Shown here: piece after piece, positions 58,148 through 64,000 of the stretch
How the letters are laid out: every line of letters begins with the position of its first letter
How positions within the stretch are numbered: the first letter of the stretch is position 1
From: Streptomyces sp. CB02261
GTDB lineage: Bacteria > Actinomycetota > Actinomycetes > Streptomycetales > Streptomycetaceae
Assembly: GCF_001905665.1 (NCBI RefSeq)
Contig: NZ_LIVX01000009.1
Coordinates: 293,201-357,200 of the forward strand
Reading direction: 5' to 3'
DNA length: 64,000 nucleotides
Notes under the pieces: model-generated
What the model was told of the DNA's origin: nothing
Databases searched by the model: none
The model's input: only the letters and a program-made list of their open reading frames with translations
Program-made: the position numbers and the translations under genes

Positions 58148-59230
58148 TCAGGCGCCGTCGTGAACGGGGGGAACAGATGAAGCAGATACAGACGGTACGC
58201 CGGACGGAGCCAGGCGCCCGGCGAGCCGGTCCACCGCCCCGGCGAGTCTCTCCGGCGGCAGCAGTCCGGGCCCCCGGCCGCGCGCGAAGTCCGCGAAGGT
58301 CTCCGCCGTGGTGAAGCGCGGCGAGAACCCGAGCACTTCACGCGTCTGGACCGTCGAGACGACCCTGCCGTGGGTGAGCAGCCGGATCTGCTCGGGCGCG
58401 AAGTCGGTGATCCCGATCGTACGCAGCGCCGTCCCCACCCAGGTGACCGCGGGCAGCAGCACCGGCACCGTGGGCCGTCCCAGGCGCCGCGCGCACTGCG
58501 AGAGCAGCAGCACCCCGTCGCCGGCCACGTTGAAGGTGCCGCTGTTCTGCGTGGCCCTGCGGGGCTCGTGCGCCCCCAGGCGCAGCACGTCGATCACATC
58601 GTCCTCGTGGACGAACTGCAGCCTCGGGTCGTAGCCGAGGACGGTCGGCATGACCGGAAGGGCCAGGTACTCGGACAGCGGGGAGTCGATCCGGGGTCCC
58701 AGGATGTTCGCGAAGCGCAGCACGCACACGGCCACGTCGGGCCGGCGCCGGGCGAAGCCCCGTACATACCCCTCGACCTCGACCGCGTCCTTCGCGAAGC
58801 CGCCGCTGGGAAGCGACTTCGCGGCCGTCGTCTCGGTGAAGACGGCCGGGTCGCGGGGCGCGGAGCCGTAGACGCTGGTACTGGACTTGATCACGAGCCG
58901 GCTGATCCGCGGCGACTTCTGGCACGCGCCGAGCAGCTGCATGGTGCCGATGACGTTGGTCTCCTTGACCGACGTACGGCCGCCACCGCCGAGCGCCGTG
59001 CCGGTGACGTCCAGATGGACCACCGTGTCGACGTCGTGCTGGGCGAGGATCTTGGCGATCTCCGGCCGGCGGATGTCGGCCCGTACGAACTCGGCCGCGC
59101 CGAGCTGATGCGCCGGGTCGACCGCGTCCACCGCGATCACCCGCTCCACCTCCGGGTCCCGCTGGATCCGCCGCACGAAGCGGCCCCCCAGATGCCGGGC
59201 GGCACCGGTGACGAGCACGACCTTGCCCAA
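58148..59230 (-). CDS. NAD-dependent epimerase/dehydratase-family protein
   Basis: A 360-residue extended SDR enzyme. The Rossmann start is GKVVLVTGAARHLGGRFVRR (TGxxxxxGG pattern), with DTVVHLDVTG and SSTSVYGSAPRDP following. The usual YxxxK lysine region is not clear (FAKDAVEVEGYV), so catalytic status is uncertain. I place the start at TTG 59230 with GGAAGG 8 bases upstream; a longer GTG reading would add an unconserved extension. It is cotranscribed with the downstream acyltransferase. Confidence 0.8.
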   Translation of the reverse strand: MGKVVLVTGAARHLGGRFVRRIQRDPEVERVIAVDAVDPAHQLGAAEFVRADIRRPEIAKILAQHDVDTVVHLDVTGTALGGGGRTSVKETNVIGTMQLLGACQKSPRISRLVIKSSTSVYGSAPRDPAVFTETTAAKSLPSGGFAKDAVEVEGYVRGFARRRPDVAVCVLRFANILGPRIDSPLSEYLALPVMPTVLGYDPRLQFVHEDDVIDVLRLGAHEPRRATQNSGTFNVAGDGVLLLSQCARRLGRPTVPVLLPAVTWVGTALRTIGITDFAPEQIRLLTHGRVVSTVQTREVLGFSPRFTTAETFADFARGRGPGLLPPERLAGAVDRLAGRLAPSGVPSVSASSVPPVHDGA

Positions 59231-59296
59231 GATCCGCGCCTTCCGTCCGTCTTCCGTTGGTCGCCACCGTAGCGCCTCGGGATTTCCCTCCACATA

Positions 59297-59336
59297 AGGC
59301 GTGGCCCTCCACCGCGAACGGTGAAGGGCCACGCCT
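59297..59336 (-). terminator. Terminator after bS22 gene
   Basis: A 12-bp stem AGGCGTGGCCCT/AGGGCCACGCCT (59297-59308 and 59325-59336) extends inward with CACCG/CGGTG. It lies 33 bases beyond the bS22 stop on the minus strand. Confidence 0.85.
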
Positions 59337-59368
59337 GACGAACTGAAACGCTGCGGTGCAGCTGTCGC

Positions 59369-59467
59369 CTACTTCTTGTTGCGACGCTGAACGCGCGTGC
59401 GCTTGAGCAGCTTGCGGTGCTTCTTCTTGGCCATCCGCTTACGCCGCTTCTTGATAACAGAGCCCAC
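59369..59467 (-). CDS. Small ribosomal protein bS22 (AURKAIP1/COX24 domain)
   Basis: A 32-residue, extremely basic protein starting at GTG 59467: GSVIKKRRKRMAKKKHRKL, then LKRTRVQRRNKK. This is the actinobacterial bS22 / mitochondrial mS38-like protein of the small ribosomal subunit, and the whole family is about this length. A GAGGG ribosome site precedes the start. A plausible promoter (TTACAA, 18 bases, TAGGCT; minus strand, 59556-59585) lies upstream, suggesting a separate, strong transcript. Confidence 0.93.
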   Translation of the reverse strand: MGSVIKKRRKRMAKKKHRKLLKRTRVQRRNKK

Positions 59468-59555
59468 GACTACCCTCGCTCACTTCTCGGAACATCCCCG
59501 CCTCCCGGCGGGAATCGGTGCGGGGCGTCTGGGCCCACACGACCTACGTCGGCCT

Positions 59556-59585
59556 AGCCTACCGTCCCGAGCACCGCGCTTGTAA
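59556..59585 (-). promoter_or_regulatory. Putative housekeeping promoter of bS22 gene
   Basis: On the minus strand TTACAA (59580-59585) and TAGGCT (59556-59561) are 18 bases apart, about 90 bases before the GTG start. They resemble the principal sigma-factor consensus at both hexamers. This is a prediction by eye. Confidence 0.45.
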
Positions 59586-59631
59586 TCCGAGGGACATACG
59601 GAGCTTTCCCGGCGTTGTCGCCGCGCTCGCG

Positions 59632-59841
59632 CTACGCGGTCCCCACCCCCACGAAGGACTCCCGCAGGTACTCGTGAACCGCCTGTTCCGGCACCCGGAA
59701 GGACCTGCCCACCCGGATCGCCGGCAGATGACCGCTGTGCACCAAGCGGTACACGGTCATCTTGGACACGCGCATCACCGAGGCGACTTCCGCCACGGTC
59801 AGAAACTTGACCTCGTTGAGAGGTCGTTCGCCAGCAGCCAT
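59632..59841 (-). CDS. bdtA: BldC-like excisionase-family DNA-binding protein (BdtA-like)
   Basis: A 69-residue protein with a single MerR/excisionase-type winged helix: FLTVAEVASVMRVSKMTVYRLVHSGHLPAIRVGRSFRVPEQAVHEYLRE. It lacks an effector domain, as BldC does. Its position after the bS22 gene and near bldN/rsbN matches the S. coelicolor gene I recall as bdtA, a BldD target, so a developmental role is likely. ATG 59841 is preceded by AGGTGGG. The symbol rests on memory of gene order and is less certain than the family. Confidence 0.75.
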   Translation of the reverse strand: MAAGERPLNEVKFLTVAEVASVMRVSKMTVYRLVHSGHLPAIRVGRSFRVPEQAVHEYLRESFVGVGTA

Positions 59842-59968
59842 GACCCACCTGTACCTTCCGCCGCGACGCCCACCGGCTTCCCCTCCGGTGACTCTTCGTC
59901 GCCGAGCGCTCACGCTCCAGCCTAGGGGCGGGTGGTACGAGTGGGGAAGAGGAGCTGTCATCGGCCGT

Positions 59969-60784
59969 TTACCGTGACAGACACGCTCGATTGAGTACAT
60001 AGCGCGTGAGTGGACGGTAGTAGTCGGAGCGCACGCCGTCATCGAGCGGGACGGCCACCGACACCTGCCCCTCCGCCTCACCGACGAACAGCGCCGGATC
60101 ATCCGTATCGGCGAGCCCGATGGCCTCGATACCCAGCTGACCTGCCCCGCAGACCCATCCGTGGTCCCCCACGACGAGCTCCGGCAGCGGCCCGCCGCAC
60201 TCGGCCGCGCTCTCCAGAGCCGCCCTGACCGGTAACGGCGAGTGGGAATGCGCCCCCGGTTCACGCCCACCCCCCGACAGCCCCGGCTCTCGCACCAGAG
60301 CGACCCCCCGTACGTAGTCGATGAGGTGCGTACGTACGCCGAACCGGGTCGTTATGTCGACACATCTCCCCTGCGCCGGTGTGAGAACAAGACATCCTGC
60401 CGCCGACAAGGCGTCTGCGAGAGCGACGTAGAAACCGAGCAACCGGTGCGGATGCCCCGTCCCGAGGAGCACCGGAACCCGGCGCGCCGCCGCGGCCCCC
60501 AACCGCGCGGCGAAGGCGTCGAGCCCCCGCACCGTACGTTCGGGATCGATGACGTCGAGGCCCGTCCGATGCGTCGGATCCCCCGACACCCCGCACTTGT
60601 CGGCCATCAGCCGCAACAGATCGGCCTCACCCCACCCCCACACGGGGTCGAGCCCCAGCATCACCCGCGGATCGCGCGCGGCGAAGAGCCGATAGCTCCG
60701 CAGGCTCTCCTCCCGCGACGTCGCCACCGTTCCCGCCAACCCCGCCGCCAACAGATGCGCCCGCAGCGCCCCGGTACTCAACAC
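59969..60784 (-). CDS. Conserved actinobacterial phosphatase-like protein
   Basis: A 271-residue protein starting at GTG 60784 (LSTGALRAHLLAAGLAGTVATSREESLRSYRLFAARDP). Conserved stretches are VPVLLGTGHPHRLLGFYVALADALSAAGC, THLIDYVRGVALVREPG, ELVVGDHGWVCGAGQLGIEAIGLADTDDPALFVGEAEG and DDGVRSDYYRPLTRYVL. I recall the family as an annotated phosphatase in Streptomyces next to bdtA, but I see no standard phosphatase motif. It is upstream of bdtA on the same strand. Confidence 0.7.
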   Translation of the reverse strand: MLSTGALRAHLLAAGLAGTVATSREESLRSYRLFAARDPRVMLGLDPVWGWGEADLLRLMADKCGVSGDPTHRTGLDVIDPERTVRGLDAFAARLGAAAARRVPVLLGTGHPHRLLGFYVALADALSAAGCLVLTPAQGRCVDITTRFGVRTHLIDYVRGVALVREPGLSGGGREPGAHSHSPLPVRAALESAAECGGPLPELVVGDHGWVCGAGQLGIEAIGLADTDDPALFVGEAEGQVSVAVPLDDGVRSDYYRPLTRYVLNRACLSR

Positions 60785-60880
60785 CCACCCGATGCTGCCG
60801 GAACACCCCCGCGACGGAGCCCCAACCCCCCGGACACCCCACCGTCGGCGTAACGCCCACCGAGAGCGTCCCGGAGGCGT

Positions 60881-62056
60881 CTAGGCGAGCAGCCCCCGCA
60901 ACGGGAAAGCGGCCTTACGCGTCGCCAGCACCGCCTGGTCGAGCCGGTCCGCCGGGTCGTACCCCTCGGCCCACTCACGGAAGCCCACCGGCCACCGCCC
61001 GTCCGTCATCCGCACCGGCCCCGGCTGACGGGTCCGCGCGTACACCTCGTCCCGCCACGACGACGGGATCACCGACTCCGGATCCACCGGCGCGTGCGCC
61101 GCGATCCCCACCAAATGCGTCCACGACCGCGGTACGACGTCCACCACCGCGTACCCGCCACCGCCCAGAGCCAGCCACCGACCGTCCGCGTACGCGTGCG
61201 CCAGCTCGTGACACGCCTCCTGTACGGCCCGCTGGGCGTCCAGCGACACCGCCAGGTGCGCGAGCGGGTCCTCGAAGTGCGTGTCCGCCCCGTGCTGCGT
61301 GACCAGCACCTGCGGCCGGAAGTCCGCCAGCAGCTCCGGCACGACCGCGTGGAACGCCCGCAGCCACCCCGCGTCACCCGTCCCCGCCGGCAGCGCCACG
61401 TTCACGGCCCCGCCCTCACCGGCACCGGCCGCGCCCGTCTCCTCCGGCCACCCCGTCTGCGGGAACAGCGTCCGAGGATGCTCGTGCAGCGACACGGTCA
61501 GCACCCTGGGGTCCTCCCAGAACGCCGCCTGCACCCCGTCCCCGTGGTGCACGTCCACATCCACGTACGCGACCCGCTCCGCGCCCAGTTCGAGCAGCCG
61601 GGCGATGGCCAGCGAGGCGTCGTTGTAGATGCAGAAACCCGAGGCGGAACCCGGCATCGCGTGATGCAACCCGCCCGCGAAGTTCACCGCGTGCGCGGCC
61701 TCCCCGCGCCACACCGCCTCCGCCGCCCCCACCGACTGCCCCGCGATCAGCGCCGACACCTCGTGCATCCCGGAGAACGCCGGATCGTCGACCGTCCCCA
61801 GGCCGTACGCCTGGTCGGCGCGCCGCGGATCCACCGACGCGGCCCGCACCGCCGCCACATAGTCCTCACGGTGCACCAGCCGCAGCGTCGACTCCCCCGC
61901 CGGCTTGGCCGCCACCACGTCCACCGCCCGGTCGAGCCCATAGGCCCGCACCAGCGACATCGTCAGCGCGAGCCGTACCGGATCCATCGGATGCTCGGAC
62001 CCGAAGTCGTACTGCGTGACAGCTTCATCCCACATCAACAGTGCGCGGCCGCTCAT
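60881..62056 (-). CDS. acuC: Acetoin utilization / histone deacetylase-like AcuC
   Basis: A zinc-dependent deacetylase of the AcuC/histone deacetylase class, about 391 residues from ATG 62056. The catalytic His pair is in VNFAGGLHHAMPGSASGFC, the metal ligands in VAYVDVDVHHGDGVQAAFW, and the C-terminal active-site tyrosine loop in LALGGGGYAVVD. Bacterial members remove acetyl groups from proteins such as acetyl-CoA synthetase. Its start is overlapped by the end of the upstream MFS gene by 32 bases (more if GTG 62065 is used). Confidence 0.93.
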   Translation of the reverse strand: MSGRALLMWDEAVTQYDFGSEHPMDPVRLALTMSLVRAYGLDRAVDVVAAKPAGESTLRLVHREDYVAAVRAASVDPRRADQAYGLGTVDDPAFSGMHEVSALIAGQSVGAAEAVWRGEAAHAVNFAGGLHHAMPGSASGFCIYNDASLAIARLLELGAERVAYVDVDVHHGDGVQAAFWEDPRVLTVSLHEHPRTLFPQTGWPEETGAAGAGEGGAVNVALPAGTGDAGWLRAFHAVVPELLADFRPQVLVTQHGADTHFEDPLAHLAVSLDAQRAVQEACHELAHAYADGRWLALGGGGYAVVDVVPRSWTHLVGIAAHAPVDPESVIPSSWRDEVYARTRQPGPVRMTDGRWPVGFREWAEGYDPADRLDQAVLATRKAAFPLRGLLA

Positions 62057-63224
62057 GCCCGCCACCGTATCGGGCCGCCCGCGAGCCGAACGACGTGGCG
62101 TACACCACCGTCACCAGGACCAGCACCATCGGCACCAGCATCGCCCCCCGATAGCTCCACGCGTCCCCGAGCGCCCCCACCAACGGCGACCCGACGAGGA
62201 AGCCGACGTAGTTGAAGACGTTGAGCCGCGCCACGGCCGCGTCGCTGTCCCCCGGGAACAACCGCCCCGCCGCGGCGAAGGTCTGCGGCACGATCACACT
62301 CAGCCCGAGCCCGAGCACCGTGAACCCGGCGATCCCCGCCCAGGCCCCCGGCGACACCGCCACCACCGCGAACCCCACCGCGGCGAGCACGGCCCCGGCC
62401 CGCACGACCACCACGGCACCCAGCCGCCGCACCCCGAAGTCCCCCACGGCCCGGCCGAGCAGCGTCGTCACCATGTACGCGTTGTACGGCACCGTCGCCA
62501 GCTCCTCCGAGCTGCCCAGCACGTCCTGGAGGTACTTGGCACTCCAGTTGGAGACGGTCGAGTCCCCGATGTACGCGAAGGTCATGACGAGACACAGCGG
62601 CAGCAGCAGCGCGAACGCGACCCCGCTCCCCTTGCCCTCCCCCGCCTCCAGCACCGGCCGGTCCCCTCCGGCCGCGTACCACCGGCTGCCCACGAGAACG
62701 ACGGGCAACAGCACCGCCACCACGGGCAGATACGACACGAACAACGACAGATGCCAGTGCGCCCCCACCCACGCCAGCGAGGCACCGACGATCCCACCGA
62801 GGCTGTACGAGGCATGGAAACCGAGCATGATGCTCCGCCCGTACGCCCGCTGGAGGCTGACGCCCAGCATGTTCATGGACGCGTCGAGGGCGCCGACCGC
62901 GAGCCCGAAGAGCCCCAGGGCGACGGCCGCCTGCCACAGCTCGCTCCCCACCCCCACCGCGAGCAGGGACAGGAGGACGAACGGCTGGGCCCACCGCAGC
63001 ACCACCGCCGGCCCCACCCTGGCGACGACCCTCTCGGTCACCACGCTCGACACACCGGCCAGGATCGGCACGGCGGCGAGGAAGACCGGCAGCAGCGCGT
63101 CCGAGATCCCGTACCGCTCCTGGATCGCGGGTATTCGCGTCACGAGCAGGGCGAAGGTGACCCCCTGCACGAAGAAGCTGACCGCCAGGGATCCCCGCCC
63201 ACGCCGCAACCGCGCATCCGTCAT
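62025..63224 (-). CDS. MFS transporter
   Basis: A 399-residue carrier with twelve transmembrane helices. The N-terminal GSLAVSFFVQGVTFALLVTRIPAIQERYG and the later FGLAVGALDASMNMLGVSLQRAYGRSIMLGFHASYSLGGI are typical of the MFS branch related to FucP/YbjJ transporters. The C-terminus ends in a polar GGGHERPRTVDVG tail that is encoded across the acuC start. The substrate is unknown. Confidence 0.88.
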   Translation of the reverse strand: MTDARLRRGRGSLAVSFFVQGVTFALLVTRIPAIQERYGISDALLPVFLAAVPILAGVSSVVTERVVARVGPAVVLRWAQPFVLLSLLAVGVGSELWQAAVALGLFGLAVGALDASMNMLGVSLQRAYGRSIMLGFHASYSLGGIVGASLAWVGAHWHLSLFVSYLPVVAVLLPVVLVGSRWYAAGGDRPVLEAGEGKGSGVAFALLLPLCLVMTFAYIGDSTVSNWSAKYLQDVLGSSEELATVPYNAYMVTTLLGRAVGDFGVRRLGAVVVVRAGAVLAAVGFAVVAVSPGAWAGIAGFTVLGLGLSVIVPQTFAAAGRLFPGDSDAAVARLNVFNYVGFLVGSPLVGALGDAWSYRGAMLVPMVLVLVTVVYATSFGSRAARYGGGHERPRTVDVG

Positions 63225-63267
63225 GGCGGCACAGCGTACGGCCGGAACCTACCGCGGGGTAGGTGGA

Positions 63268-63915
63268 TCACAGCCCCAATATCGCCGGCAGCTCCTCCAT
63301 CCCGCGGAAGAACCCGGCGGCCCCGGAGAGCTTCTCCTCGGGCGTCATCGCGGTGAACCCGTACACGTCCATCCCGGCCGCCAGGGCCGCCTGCACCCCG
63401 AGCCGGCTGTCCTCGACCACCACACACCGCTCGGGCGCCACCCCCATCCGCGCGGCGGCGTGGAGGAACAGGTCCGGCGAAGGCTTCCCCCGCCCGACGT
63501 CCTCGGCACTGAACACGATCTCGTCCCGGAACCAGGCGTCGAGCCCGGTCTTCCGATGCCCCACCCGGATCCGCTCGTGACTCCCGGAGGACGCCACACA
63601 GTACGGAACCCCGCTCTGGGAGAGCCGCTTGAGCACCTCCTCGACCCCGGGCACGGCCTCCAACTCGGCCTGAAAGGCGGCGAAGACCCGCGCGTGGAAG
63701 ATCTCGTCGAAGTCCGCCGGCAGCCGCTGCCCGCTCCGCTCCTCGACCACCTCGTGAATCCGGTGCATGGCGGACCCCATGTAGTCCCGCACCGATTCCT
63801 CGAACGAGGTCGGATGCCCGAGCTCCGTCAGATAGCCGGCCAACAGGGTGTTGGAAATCGGCTCGCTGTCCACGAGCACACCGTCGTTGTCGAAGATGAC
63901 CAGGTCGTATCGCAT
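63268..63915 (-). CDS. HAD-family hydrolase (beta-phosphoglucomutase/phosphatase type)
   Basis: A 215-residue HAD subfamily IA hydrolase. Motif I is LVIFDNDGVLVDSEP (Asp9, Asp11), motif II YCVASSGSHERI, motif III GRGKPSPDLFL, motif IV CVVVEDSRLGVQAALAAGMDVYGF. It resembles GS1-type and beta-phosphoglucomutase-like phosphatases. ATG 63915 begins exactly at the first strand. It is the last protein gene before the rRNA operon and reads away from it. Confidence 0.92.
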   Translation of the reverse strand: MRYDLVIFDNDGVLVDSEPISNTLLAGYLTELGHPTSFEESVRDYMGSAMHRIHEVVEERSGQRLPADFDEIFHARVFAAFQAELEAVPGVEEVLKRLSQSGVPYCVASSGSHERIRVGHRKTGLDAWFRDEIVFSAEDVGRGKPSPDLFLHAAARMGVAPERCVVVEDSRLGVQAALAAGMDVYGFTAMTPEEKLSGAAGFFRGMEELPAILGL

Positions 63916-63940
63916 GCCGCCCAGCTTAGAACGCAAAAAT

Positions 63941-63975
63941 GCCTCAACCCCCGGACAAGGTCCGGGGGTTGAGGC
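63941..63975 (-). terminator. Ribosomal RNA operon terminator
   Basis: A perfect 16-bp stem (63941-63956 and 63960-63975) with a 3-nt loop. It lies 7 bases beyond the 5S rRNA 3' end on the minus strand and has an AT-rich tract on both sides, so it is an intrinsic terminator for the rrn operon. Confidence 0.92.
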
Positions 63976-63982
63976 TAAAAAT

Positions 63983-64000
63983 TGTTCGGCGGCGTCCTAC
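63983..64000 (-). rRNA. 5S rRNA, 3' end only (cut by window edge)
   Basis: On the minus strand the last 18 bases read GTAGGACGCCGCCGAACA, which is the well-known 3' end of Streptomyces 5S rRNA. A strong terminator follows at once. The rest of 5S and the 23S and 16S genes would lie to the right of the window, in the same orientation. Confidence 0.88.

Noticed and set aside
1..64000. tRNA genes, CRISPR arrays, insertion sequences, phage attachment sites
   Set aside because: I looked for T-arm signatures, regularly spaced repeats, transposase motifs and terminal inverted repeats and found none that held up.

Overview
The window is high-GC actinobacterial chromosome, almost certainly Streptomyces. 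The evidence is the strong third-codon-position GC bias, frequent GTG starts, GTGA/ATGA start-stop overlaps, and gene sets characteristic of the genus: futalosine-pathway menaquinone genes, rex-hemACDB, the sporulation sigma factor bldN with its anti-sigma rsbN, and a bdtA-like regulator. The last 18 bases are the 3' end of a 5S rRNA on the minus strand, so a ribosomal RNA operon lies just beyond the right edge. From memory of the S. coelicolor map, the left half resembles the SCO44xx-45xx neighbourhood and the right half the SCO33xx neighbourhood, which would put a rearrangement joint inside the window. That is recall, not a computed alignment.

Layout: 0-6 kb, an AraC/GyrI-like regulator (cut by the edge), then menaquinone genes mqnE, an Lrp-type regulator, and the mqnL-mqnP-mqnM operon (UbiD, UbiA and UbiX types). 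6-16 kb, accessory genes: LysR regulator, EamA exporter, FMN reductase, a two-gene candidate toxin-antitoxin module, an Fcy1-like cytosine deaminase, a STAND-like P-loop ATPase paired with a membrane-anchored ligand-binding protein, and an MFS carrier. 16-24 kb, System II cytochrome c maturation (ccsB, resB, ccdA, resA-like), a Tat lipoprotein deacetylase, a histidine phosphatase and hemL. 24-38 kb, an accessory mixture: amino-acid permease, MerR, TetR and AraC regulators, acetyltransferases, a Mut7-C protein, an FAD monooxygenase under an operator array, YnfA, an SDR, and a free-standing LAGLIDADG endonuclease converging on the RNA ligase gene rtcB.

39-47 kb holds two DUF3558 lipoproteins, a DUF2637 membrane protein, class I lysS and argS (divergent, with two DnaA boxes between them), and a DUF1876 protein. 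46.5-53 kb is the tetrapyrrole block: hemB and the overlapping rex-hemA-hemC-hemD operon, preceded by a clear Rex operator that ties haem precursor supply to NADH/NAD+ balance. 53-60 kb is the developmental block: an HAD phosphatase, bldN, rsbN behind a recognisable sigma-BldN promoter, an acyltransferase, an epimerase, the 32-residue ribosomal protein bS22 and a BldC-like regulator. 60-64 kb holds a conserved phosphatase, acuC, an MFS transporter, an HAD hydrolase, the rrn terminator and 5S rRNA.

Menaquinone synthesis, cytochrome c assembly, haem synthesis and Rex together make the core of the window respiratory. The least explained parts are the ATPase/sensor pair (10.4-14.1 kb), the DUF6247 pair (9.1-9.7 kb), and the endonuclease/RtcB pair with its flanking hairpins (36.6-38.8 kb).
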